Positions 1-10,800 of a stretch of DNA of 64,000 nucleotides are shown here, in pieces. How positions within the stretch are numbered: position 1 is the stretch's first letter; every line of letters starts with the position of its first letter. Origin of the DNA: Schistocephalus solidus (taxonomy: Eukaryota > Platyhelminthes > Cestoda > Diphyllobothriidea > Diphyllobothriidae); contig WEDG01003321.1 of assembly GCA_017591395.1 (NCBI GenBank), forward strand, positions 62,001 to 126,000, read 5' to 3'. Below the pieces are notes generated by a model. The model ran no database searches and had not been told where the DNA came from. It was given only the letters and a program-made list of their open reading frames with translations. The translations under genes were made by a program, and so were the position numbers.

Positions 1-189
1 TCATCAAGTCAAATATGCGGGTAATTAGAAAACAAAATCGTGCGGTTATTAGGATGGGGGAGGGGAAGGGGGGAGGAAAAATTGCCGTCAGTCGTCTGAT
101 CAACATCGTAGGCATGGTGGTCGCCGGGACAAGTCATTAACTGTGTGTGGCTTTTGGTAATTGCGGCGCCTGTATGCGCGCACAGGACC

Positions 190-1140
190 GGCTGGTGTTA
201 CCTGATTGCAGCCACTTCTGGCGTAGCCAGCAGACGCTCTCCCAGGAAATTTTGGATAGTTTGAGGGGACCTGTAAATCACCTGAAAGTATTCTCTGGCA
301 TCTAAGCGATGACCTGTGACTGCCATATGCGCGGGAATGGATCTTTTTATGTTCATTATTTAGCTTATATGTTCTATTATCCTTTTGGAAAAACGCCGGC
401 TTCTGCGACCAATATATTCTGCCCCACATGAGCAGGTAAAGGAATAGATGAACATAGAGGTGGTCTGAGCTAACAGTTTGTCCTTGCCCTCTCCATATAG
501 GCTCGGAGCAGTCTAAAACAGTACATGGGCATCAGCTGATGGTTAGGAAGGTTGATACAGCTTGATTTAGGCACCTCCCTAACAGTTCACTTGCTGCGTC
601 AACATGAAATGGGACCCTGGCAAAAAGTATTTTTTTGTCTGCCGTTAGCGCTGGGGGCTTTGGTTGTCTTTCGGACATGTTCTTAACAATAAATCAAGCT
701 GGGCGTCCGTTCTGTCGATAAATGCTTTCTAAGGCCTTATATTCATCTACCATGGTATCGGCCGAGCAAATCCTTTTCGCCCTTTTTGTCAAATAGCGAA
801 CAAAGTTACGCTTAAAGTTAAGCGGTAAGAAACTCCTGAATTGTGTATATTGCCCCGAACACGTCTTTTAACGATAGACACTAAGCCGAACATTCCTTTA
901 AAACCTTCTATTCAGTAGCACGTGCAGAAAAGTTAACAATCCGAACTGTTCTTGTTCCAATGTAAATTGGATTGACGGGTGTGCCTCATTTATGGTATCC
1001 ATTAGAGCTAAAATGTCAGTCTATTTAAATGCAACTGCGTATATACCATCCACAGAGCGCATGTAATATTTCCAACGGTTTATCTGACGACGGTGGTAAA
1101 TCTTCCAGCTCGCCCAGCTTGCTGCAAGGTTTCATTTTTC
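190..1140 (-). mobile_element. Decayed Penelope-like element (RT end plus GIY-YIG endonuclease)
   Basis: Reading the minus strand across several frames gives a recognisable PLE C-terminal half. First comes a relic of RT motif C near 1045-1060, where the family's YVDD reads SVDG, followed by an HPSIQFTLE block near 960. Next is the thumb block FLPLNFKRNFVRYLTKRAK near 780-840. Near 424-436 is a CSCG pair directly joined to AEYIGR (about 408-423), the GIY-YIG nuclease entry motif, followed by a TGHRLDAREYFQVIYR-type segment. Stops and frameshifts interrupt all of it, and the catalytic aspartate pair is damaged, so it is inactive. PLE RTs are telomerase-related and couple to GIY-YIG nucleases; that is family knowledge. 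No intact LTR-like end or hammerhead was found beside it. Confidence 0.72.
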
Positions 1141-1514
1141 ATGTTTCCTCGATAGGATTACTACAGCGGTGAGAATCGATCGACCCCTTTGTTATTTGTT
1201 TGAAAACCAAATTCATCGTGCGTGGAGCAGGCGTACGTGGTACATATAGAAGGGCTATTTAGCTTTTTCCACCAATTCGTTCGATCCCACCTCTTGTCTT
1301 TTGACACCGCGATTGGGTGGGTGAGAGAAGATGAAATCATTATGAAATAGTTCACGCTCAAGTTTCCGTCACTGTGCACATTATGCTGTGGAGAACGCTG
1401 TTGTTCGTGCGGTCAAAAGGTCGGTAATGAAATTAATTTTTACCGTCTCAGCTGTTTAGATAACCGCTTAAAGGTGATACCGCCAAGTGTGATTAAAGTC
1501 AAGGCTCTAGTTGT

Positions 1515-1610
1515 GGCCTCGTTGTTCAAGTGACTAGAGCGTTGGCTGCACTAAAGCCTTCCCTTTGCTGTCCTGGTTTTGAATCCCGCCGAAGTCACCG
1601 ACTTTCGCGT
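1515..1610 (+). repeat. tRNA-like SINE relic, family 2, copy 1
   Basis: This shares the string from AGAGCGTTGGCTG through CTAAAGCC and the following CCTTTGCTG with the copy at 40445-40535, and continues with a box B-like TTTTGAATCCCGCC. The box A region is disrupted by an insertion near 1530-1536, so it should not be an active pol III gene. The extra arm between the anticodon-like stem and box B recalls class II tRNAs. It could instead be a decayed tRNA pseudogene. Confidence 0.5.
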
Positions 1611-1849
1611 TCAAATGAATAACTAGGCAGAAACCACATACCCATCTATCGCGCCAGCTGTTTTATATAGTGAAAAGAGCGTTGAACGCGATTAGGATAC
1701 CTTGCAGGGCCGTTTAATCGGGACACGGGAGTAGGTAGGCCTCGCCCACTTAACATCGAGGACCTTGCGATAAATTTCAAGGATACAAAATTTCCGTGGC
1801 TTAACGTTTACACTGAATCTGACAAAAAAATAGATGCTAACCATAATCT

Positions 1850-2030
1850 TAGCCCAAGCCATATCCTAAACCTAAACCCTACAGGTAACATGAACGCAAA
1901 TCTTAACCCCTAGCCTTATCTTGACTCTCACCCTAACTCTGACCTTAGCGTCAAAGTTAAACCTTACCCTCAACTTAACGCTAACCTTCATCTTAATCCT
2001 AAACCTAATTTCCACGCAATTTTGTACAAA
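1850..2030 (+). repeat. Degenerate interstitial telomere-like hexamer tract
   Basis: The tract shows repeated CCTAA/CCCTAA/CTTAAC words at roughly 6-base spacing, each copy slightly different. This is a diverged form of (TTAGGG)n read on the minus strand. The hexamer periodicity also keeps two long opposite-strand reading frames open as simple repetitive peptides (LTLTLTL and VRVRVKV types), which are artefacts of the repeat. Confidence 0.6.
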
Positions 2031-2225
2031 GCAACATACCCTACGGGCAGTCCACATTCCCGTGTCCCGAATAGGCGGACATACGAGTCATCTTTACTTA
2101 GAACTTTTGCTAACAGTAGAGAGTGACCGGCTTTTCCCTAGCACCACGGCAGTGGGAATCGGGTTGCTGAATGTTGTGTTAATGTACTGAAACTCCAGTT
2201 AACTTATGAAAAATCTTGTTTTAAT

Positions 2226-2525
2226 TCATGCAAATGCCGCCACCTCATGGCGAATTTGCTTAGTCTGGTTTGAATAGCGTAAATCACCTACGAATTTAAG
2301 CAAATTCTTTGGAGGATAGGCCATTGCGTATTCTACAACATCAAATAATGTATGGATGGCGACGTTTCTCCCAGAGAAAAAGCCTTCCAATTTCGTCAAA
2401 AATGCCGTGAATCCTTGCCAATACAAGCGAAAATGCGAGTCCCAGGAAGTAATTGAGAAGAAGTAGATGCGGTCGCTGGAACGTGAATCATATCCTTTAG
2501 CTTCATCTCCTCTTCTGGTTCAAAG
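2226..2525 (-). other. Open frame of about 100 codons, unrecognised
   Basis: A minus-strand frame stays open for about 100 codons with mixed, protein-like composition (for example YWQGFTAFLTKLEGFFSGR and FDVVEYAMAYPPKNLL). I recognise no domain. In this AT-rich context it is longer than most chance frames, so it may be a retroelement relic or an exon. No splice sites were settled. Confidence 0.2.
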
Positions 2526-3153
2526 TGCAGTCTGGTATTTAGATGGTTTTGTGCAAACTGATGGACAACCGTGATGACCCAGTAATGATAGAATTTAAAC
2601 TAAGATTCCGATAGAAAACTGTGGCCACGCGGTTCTCAGGAGCCAAATTCATTGTAATACGTAATTTTTAAAGTCCATTCGAGTTGAGGCCTGTATATTA
2701 GAGTGTTCAGAACTCACAACACCGATAATTGCCGTACTTATGGCCTGGAACGGCAGGTGGATAGCCTAGAGCATGACTCAATAATTCTAGTTCTGGTTCT
2801 AAGTACAATTATGATCATGGACGAGGATAATTGCATCGAGTGATATGCTACAAAGTTAAGCAATATATTTCTTTAGTTGAAATTCTATATTTCGTTATTT
2901 TCCTCTAAACCTATGACGTGCATAAAGTCAAATTTTTCGGTCACACGTAGCGCACATAAAGTAGATTGCCTAAATCAGGAAATGTTATGCTCGAAATATG
3001 AAGTGGTATGGCGACAGCATCTTTCAAGAACTGCCGACGCCTGGTGATTTGGATGGCTATCAAATTTAGTGAGTGACCGATCTGGCGATTGGCAACGGAG
3101 AATATTAACCGCAATATGCTCGTCGACATTGTATAGTCTGCCTTCGGTTATAA

Positions 3154-3453
3154 CTGCATTATATTCCCGCCAACAGTCCGGATCTGAATCCAATCAAAAA
3201 TCATTTTGCAATTACTAAAATAAACAGGAAAAAGATAAAGAAAGGTGCTTTCATGCAAGCAAAAATTGATTTTGTGCTGCATACTCACCATGAGAAATAT
3301 ACTCTAGAAAACCTGGTTATCTCCGTATCTGACCGACTTCATGCTTTCATAAATGTAAATGAAGAGTTCATAAAATCTGATCTTGTGTATTTGTTAGTAT
3401 TTCACATTCTTTTCCCGTTTGTATGCGCCCCCTTTCCATATACACTTATATAG
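3154..3453 (+). pseudogene. Tc1/mariner-type transposase C-terminal relic
   Basis: A frame opening right after a stop at 3151-3153 reads ANSPDLNPIKNHF at 3169-3207. This is the SPDLNPIE-W signature around the last catalytic acidic residue of Tc1/mariner transposases, with Lys in place of the usual Glu. Further on, LENLVISVSDRLHAFINVN with a following IKS matches the usual C-terminal NLV-x-SM-x-RRL-x-A-x-I pattern. The N-terminal DNA-binding and first DDE parts are missing or unreadable upstream, and I saw no terminal inverted repeats. The family call rests on these two motifs. Confidence 0.5.
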
Positions 3454-4700
3454 TTAGCATTATCTGAGTAAGTTGTAATATAGCAATTTTCTTAAATTTA
3501 GGTTTTTTTAGTGGAAAACAATAATTTTTAGGTCATTAAATATTAAGTTATAAACCAAACAATACCTTCATTTGAGAAAAATCGCTTCTTTATTGCTGTG
3601 AAACTATGGGAGAGGCAGCATGGGTTAATTTCCGTGAGCGGCCGTTTTTTGTAAAATCCATGCGATTTCCTGAGTTAGGACATCTACCATAGTTACCAGG
3701 ATATGCTGGATAACTCTTCCCTCCTTTTCAGTACTGCAATCCCTTGATTCCAGCCATATGCTAGCGTTTTTCATGGGAATTTTATATTTGTTTGAAATCT
3801 TCGGTGCATAAAAATCTGACGCAGATTTATCTTTACTATTTCAACATTTATGAAAGAAATTTATTTCAACCTATGTGAAAATAGTTGGCCTTGTGGAAGG
3901 TGTTCTAATGTATCACAAGTTTAAATTTAATATCGAAACCTATGACTCAGGCAATCCAGCATATGGATTTTGTGGATCTTGAAAAATTTCAAGTGGTGAA
4001 TAGTGACAAAGTATTGCAAGTATCACATTAGCATACTCTTATTTCTATTTACTTACTCTTGCAAGGTGTGTCATGTGTCTTCGACGGGAAGGATATCCAG
4101 TCCAGGAAAAAATAATAAAATTTATTGAACCTTCGCTTACACGATGGTTTTGGATTCGATTGGCACTTACAACCCCAGGATGAAATTTAATTAGTTGTCA
4201 CTCCCGCGAAGTTTTGGTGATAGGGACAAGCTGGTTTTTCCGATAATAGAAGACATCGAGGGGAATTCAAAATCCACACTAAGTTCGAGAGAAATATTTC
4301 TTAGCTTACAGTGCTCATTTTGTGTGATTTCCACATAGATTATTAGAACGGAGACGGCTTTTTCGGTGGCTACATTTGATGTTAATTCACCATGAGTATA
4401 TGATTGAAAGAACACGCGTTTTGTCGACAGAGAACGGAAAATAGAAAAACACTGTTATTATATACGTAAGAAAGAATAAGCTATTCAGTGCTAATCATTG
4501 CCGCTGGAATAGATTGAGATTATTACTTCCAATGATATTCCAAATCTTTAGGCAGTTACTTTGCTCAATAGGTTTCTGTAGATAGTTTTCCGAGATGATC
4601 ACCCTGTTCTCCACAGAGTACACAGAAGCCAAATTCAGTAGTATTTACAAGTACTTAACTGACATTGATGATAATATCAAAACACTAAAGGTATGATAAG
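3454..4700. other. AT-rich stretch, nothing recognised
   Basis: No coding, RNA or repeat signal that I could support; only short chance frames. Confidence 0.5.
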
Positions 4701-4701
4701 A

Positions 4702-4925
4702 AGGCACTTACCGATCGGTTACAGGACGCACTCGTCCCTTTATGCCTCGGGGCTCCCTCTCAAGCCCCGCCAGCATCCACACAATAGCCTTGAATGTCTA
4801 ACCTAAAGATCGCGAGTTTTAGCCTCGGGTGCCCCAACACCTGGGGCTCGGTATAGCTGGCTGATAATGGCTTATAAGCCAGAAGTGGCTATTTTAATCT
4901 CCCTTGTCTTTGTAAGTAATATTAT
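4702..4925. repeat. Degraded inverted pair of ribozyme-SINE fragments
   Basis: The left part (about 4710-4786) matches the minus-orientation body of the SINE subfamily at 55.4-56.3 kb (ACCGATCGGTTACAGG, then a CAAGCCCCGCCAGC block). The right part (about 4810-4920) matches the same element in plus orientation, from just upstream of box B through the hammerhead region to the CTCCCTTGTCTTTGT tail. The hammerhead core is mutated to CTGATAA and the second core strand to GAAG, so no activity is expected. It has the same minus-left, plus-right arrangement as the intact arrays. Confidence 0.75.
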
Positions 4926-7054
4926 TTCAACATTAAATGTTTAAGTAAAAGGATAATTAAGGTGAATAGCAGCAACGACCGGAAAATATGCTAATAGAAT
5001 CTGAAAAATCCCAAATCGAGCAAGAGAATAAATCCTCTAATTTACTCATTTATCTTTTAGATCTTGCTTATATGATTGCCCAGCCGTTTGAACAAAATTA
5101 CTTAAGAAGTACGAATAGCGTTCTTTCAATTTGTCCTCCAAATTTGTAACAACGCTTGTGACAGGTTTATGGCGCAAAATATTAACATCTCCTTGACTTC
5201 ATTCCCTCTAGACTTACGTGGGAATGCTTTCCAGCTTCTTCAGCGCACCACTGCCTTCAACGAATACATTAATAGTAAATTGCTTCGGATGTTATTTCCG
5301 CCCTTGCGTGCAAGTAAGCAACACGTTTCATCTATTTAAAAGCAGTCCATCATCAACGCAAATTAAGTTTAACAACCTATTAAAATTTAAAGCCCTGAAC
5401 TGTGACAGTTACCCTATGACTAAAATCCATAGTGTTGAGGTAGGTTATGAAAGTGATTGATTTTTTCACACTAATCCTGCTTTTTGGAAAGCAATATAAA
5501 TTTAAAACAAATTTGAAAATCTTAGGAATCACTAACACAATGAAAATTTCCGGTTTCATACTGGGGAAGCTTGAAAAGCTTCCGCCTTTTCTTAAGAATC
5601 CAAAGCTGCGAACTAAAAATTATACTTTTGAATGTCTTTTAGATAAAACTAATGACAGGGTTTTCCTACTGCCAATTTGTGAGTATTTGCTAAGAAGATA
5701 TGACTGAAAATACAAGAGATGTTGGATAACCACTATCAGAGACTTAGTTGCTTCTATGAACAGCTCATATTTTGGCTCAAATGTAGGATTGTTTGAGGCT
5801 CGAATCTGGGCTTTAGGGTTAGCACGCATTTAGGTGCATTGGCGATATAAGCCCATTAGCGGGTTACAAGAGACGTTTAAGGCGACAAAGGTGCGCTCGC
5901 CGGAAGGAAAACCTTTGCGTGACGTTTCAATTTAACAATCAACAGGCAACAACAGATATTTATCGGCGTTATGTGATAATAAGTAAACATCTTTGAAGTT
6001 GGCACCGTCACCTAATAGCCAATTTAAGGAAGAAAGTCAAGTGTTTCCTCCATTAGTACAGCCAAACGTCCTTCAATCAATACTGATCCGGGTTCAACCT
6101 GCATAGATTTTCAGATTTCCAGGACTAAAAACGAAATCTACGAAATAGAGAGAAACGTTCGTGAAACCCGTTACGTCAGGAAATATTGAAAAACCATACC
6201 AGATGGTCAGCGATCTCCTGATAATGGAGGAAATATATAATAAAATGACTTCAATTTTTATGCGATCTTGCTTAGTTACGAAAAAGAATACTGCGGAATC
6301 AGACAAAGAGGCTAAGGTCCCCTTTTATTAATACACAAACCGATGAATAAAGTATTTGTCGTCGGTCTTTATCTTTCATTTGGTTTCGTACTAATGGAAT
6401 TTTGAGGCAAGTAAACCACTTCAATGTATTAGGACCATTTAAATTTTTGTTTGAAAATAATGATGATATAAGGTTCATTAGCATCGCAACCATGGCACTG
6501 CGTTGCAGTCATGAAGTTCATATATTTTTGGCCTTCCCTTAAAAGCAAAGACAAACATAGATTGAAAGTGACTATCAAAAATATTCTGAAAGTGTTGTTG
6601 CCAGATAGTTAAGCAAAACATGTAAATCCACTTACTAGCAGTGTGACTAATGTTTTAAGACAGTTCTGTTTTACGGGGTCCTGAACTTTTTAAAACGAAG
6701 GCCTGCTTAATAAGGTAGAGAAGGAGTCAAAAATTCCAGGTGAAACAAAACAACGAAATATCATGTTAATTAAGTGAGGAGGACCATAGGAAGCATTATT
6801 TTATGGTCAACATGCTATCAAAATTATTTGAGAAACATTATCTCCTGATTCTTGAATTTTAACGACAAAATAAGCGGCTGTAACTCGGATTGTGCATTTT
6901 TAAAAAGCAGAATTAGGCAGTGTCCAGACGCGTTTCATCCACTCATTATGTTTTAAGGTAGCATCAACAATTATGAAAAGATACATAAATAAACTATTGC
7001 GCATTCAAAACTCACCAAAAAAATAATTGATTTATCCATTATTCACTAACGTAA
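4926..7054. other. AT-rich stretch, nothing recognised
   Basis: Several frames of 60-90 codons occur on both strands, but none shows a motif, convincing composition or splice context. I see nothing to annotate. Confidence 0.45.
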
Positions 7055-7357
7055 GTTAAAAGATATTGGTGGGACCTTCCACTAGCGGGTGGCCAAACCG
7101 CGCCAGGCCGAGGCGTTGAATCCACGTTAGTTTATCGATCAGACTTGAATAGAAGGGCGCATGGGCAAGCAGCTTCTTCGGGCTTAACCGAACGTGCGTC
7201 CAGGCCTATCATGCTTGAACCAACTGGAGAATGGGTTCGCGCTCATTCGCATGATATAGATCCCGAAAACCCCGTTTATGTCAAATTGCAAACGAGGGAG
7301 ATTAGTCGATTCGACCTGCAAACTGAAAATCTGCACATTAATGAAAAGCCGTTCAAA
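7055..7357 (+). CDS. Candidate internal exon of an unidentified host gene
   Basis: The frame is open from just after a TAA at 7052-7054 to a splice-donor-like CAAA/GTGAGC at 7357/7358, ending in phase 0. The local base composition is richer in GC than its surroundings. The peptide looks soluble and charged, with HSHDIDPENPVYVKLQTREI and FDLQTENLHINEKPFK near its end. I know no family with it. The acceptor side is weak: a CTAAC branch-like site at 7047-7051 and AG near 7055 or 7062, with no good pyrimidine tract. It could belong to the same gene as the exon at 13610, which begins in a compatible phase, but that is speculative. Confidence 0.33.
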
Positions 7358-7769
7358 GTGAGCAGATGTAGGCAAATTTTCTTTCTTTGTAGTTTTTTTA
7401 AAACATTTTTGTGAATCTTCATAAAAGATTTTTCGTTATCCTTCTTTATTAGATATTTGCTTGCCATATTTTTTTAAAAATTAAACCAGGGTCATCGCAT
7501 TAAGCATATGTATGCTTTACAAGCGGCTGAGCCTAAGCATAGACTTTGCATACGCTTTCGATAATCCGCCATGATTTTGGATGCTTTGTTAGAAACCAAT
7601 TTTGGTATTTTTACCAGTTCATTACTGCTTATTGAACATTCGAGTATTCGGTGACGATCTAATATATAAGGCAGTAGATTTGTTAGCATAACATGCCTGC
7701 TTATTCAGTTCAGGTAGGCATTTTATATCAGGATTATTGTTCTAGTTGAGATAAATAAAATGAGTAAGG

Positions 7770-7845
7770 AATAAGTTAAGGTTATCCTTAAGGCAAGACA
7801 AAGGTTAGGGTCGGATTTAAGGTTAAAGTTAGTATTAAGCTGCAG
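7770..7845 (+). repeat. Short degenerate telomere-like tract
   Basis: Runs of GTTAAGGTTA, GGTTAGGGT and AAGGTTAAAGTTAG at roughly 6-base spacing. This is a small diverged TTAGGG-like tract, opposite in orientation to the one at 1.85-2.03 kb. Confidence 0.45.
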
Positions 7846-10800
7846 ACTACCTGCATTAGACCGTGATAGCAAATCTTACCTTCTTTAACTAATAAACTTG
7901 GACCACCAGGTTACCTGCCCTTATTTGCATATTTTATATTGCGCGTCTGTTCATGCACCTAATTAGAGTAATAAAACAAACTCACGCTACAAATGCGAAT
8001 ATTTTTAATGCCTTCCGCAGGCTCTGTTAATCGCCTCTCTTATCTGCCATACTCAAAACATATATGATCAGTGTTTCTGTTTTATAGGAGTCCCTGTGCT
8101 CTATTTCCTCAATAGACTTCTTATATATTAGATCCTAGTCGCGTATCCTTATGAATCAATGCGAGAAAAAACCCATTTACAACGCAACTTAAATACAAGT
8201 TAACCTTGGTCCTTCTTACACCATATAAATTCAGCCATCTATCCCAAAGTAGCCACTTAGCAACGCTTTCGAACGTAATGGAAGCCCGTGACTCTGGGTC
8301 GGACTGTTTCATTTTGGAGTCACGATCTTGAATATTTTAAGGACTTCTTGTGGACAGATTGTTCTATAATTATAAAAGGAATCGGATCAGAAATCATAGC
8401 ATTATGCAGTTTGTCAGATTTCGTTTACTACCAACTTTGTCACCTTCGGCAAAGTTCCGTCGTTGCGTTTAACAGTGGTCTTATCTGAAGGGGAAGTCTT
8501 AATTTAGCTTCAGTTTGGAGCATCCAATTAGCTTCAAAAAGTTACTAAGTACACGGGCATTTGCAAGAGCAACCATAATTGACTTTGCCATTTTGACGAT
8601 TTTGATCAGACAAGGATACCAAGGAAGAGTTTAGGGTAGAAATTTTGGATGATGATGATCCACTGCAATAACGTTTGTGAAAAGCTAGATTAGCGGGACG
8701 AATTTCACTGAGAGAATAAAAACTAATACTCTTTCTCTATAAAGGCAATGAGAGAAGCGTTTTCTGGCAATTCCGCTGCTGTTTGCGGGGAATGGTACAA
8801 AGAAAATAACCTTCATTTGTGTTATCAAGTGCAAATGTTTTCAAGAATGCTTCTAGAATGACATTTTCAGTGCTTTTTACTTAAAATTGCATTACCCAAG
8901 TTCATATTGAAGAGGTAGGTTTGAATGGCAGTTAATGTTAGTATCAAACCTCATAGGTGACTTTTATAAACGCTGGCGAAGGCAGATGGCAAGCTTTTGT
9001 CATAAATGTGTGAAAGTCCTTTCACTGATTAATAATTAGAAACTGTCTTCAAGCTCAACCGAGGTCTATTTACCAGTGACGAAGACAGAGAAAATGGTCC
9101 CAAACAAAAAACTGCCGATAAGTGGAAAGATGGATTTTGCAATTTAAAAATCATGTTTTTTCTGTACGTTGATCTAGGGCATGGGTTCGATGGCTCCTTG
9201 AAAATCTGACTGTCAGAATGCTCGGCGGGGTAAATATAATTCTGCTGTAGTAAGCTGCTGGGAGGATGGAACAGTCGGAGAGAATGCGTTATTAAGCAGC
9301 GTATGCTAAAGACTGAAATACAGATACAAGTTCCCATGCTATTTGGATGCAGTTGGGAGGATCAATCAGAGGCAAAAACGAATGTAATAATACGCGATTC
9401 ACAGAGTTGCAATTATAAGATAACACGTCTGACAGCATTTCTTCCGCTCCAGGGAACCCCTTAAGTGCCGAAATGTTAACAATGGTGGTATTTTTGTATG
9501 TCTTAAGAGAAGTATACAAAATAATGAAATTCGATATAGATTAAAAGCGTTAAAAGCGTCCAGCGATACAGTATCCGCGCCTCAGCAAAGATGAAATGCT
9601 TTGCATAAGCCCAGAGAATAGAGCAATTTGGACGTAAATTTGGGGCAGGCAGTCCATTTCGTTAATGTCCAAGCTGATGGTCTGTCGTGGAAAGGCCACG
9701 CTGATAGAAACCACAACTTTTTGAACTTATAAGGCGTTTCTTATTTCGTGATGTACAGTAGCCATGCAACCAGTGCTACTCTACTTTGCATATAAGTTTA
9801 ACCATCAAATCAGAATGGCACCCGTAGTGCAGCCAATATTTGGACAGTCCTTTAACATCAAATTACCTGCAAGGCATCCAACTACCACCTGGAGAGCAAA
9901 TAGTACTATTTTGAGTGGTATAGACAATTAGCATACTGATTTTATCCCTTTCTTCAAAGTTATACGTTCAATAGTGTGCTAGCGCAGAGCCATGTTTGTG
10001 TTGTTTGAGCGCTTAGACTCGCATTAAAAATGTGCTATTATAACTGACAGACTTCAACATTCTAAACAAAAAGAGCTTATAAGGACATGCATATTAATGT
10101 GTGGTAGCGTTAAAATGCACAGAGCAAAATTTTGAGATTTGCTTTCACCTTTGAAAAATTATCTTGAACAAATCCTTCCTGATCAAGTTATCTTGAGTAG
10201 GCAAATTATCTGTTCCCCTTGACTGGTGCAATGACTTGAGGGTACTGTTGTACCTTCAGTTCATGTAGTCAATGCTCTCTAGTTGCCTTTTATCCGGTGT
10301 TTCCTCGTAGCCTGTCCAGACTGCCAGCTTTTTGTCCCCCTGCAGATGCTTGGGGAAGGAAGAATGAGTTTGCAATGAATCCTTTGCCCAGTTTGGTTTC
10401 GAGCGGGCGTAACGCACAGGGTGGTTACGGAGCATAGGCCTCACACTCGTGAAAACACTTCCCGACTACGAACGTGTAATGTCTCGTGTTCTCTCACGCA
10501 CAAAGGAATATAGTCAGGCACGATATGTTGGGTAGAATTGCGACGGCCTCCCACATCGCAACAGCAGCCACAGAAACGGTGCTGTTTTGTTTTACTTTCG
10601 GCGCATGCAGTTGGTGTATTTATCCTTCATAAACGGGACATAAAAATGTTTCTACCTTTTTGGCACGTGGTTTCTTACTGCCATTACGAGCAAATCCTCC
10701 GGAGTTTTCGCCAAGGTGGCTGTGATGCAAATAATCCCCTGAGTCTTCATAAATCTGTTTAAATCCGCTGAGGAAGTATTTCAGTACAGATATAGAGCAT

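Noticed and set aside
1872..2190. Overlapping coding frames on both strands near 1.9-2.2 kb
   Set aside because: The open frames result from hexamer periodicity of the telomere-like tract.
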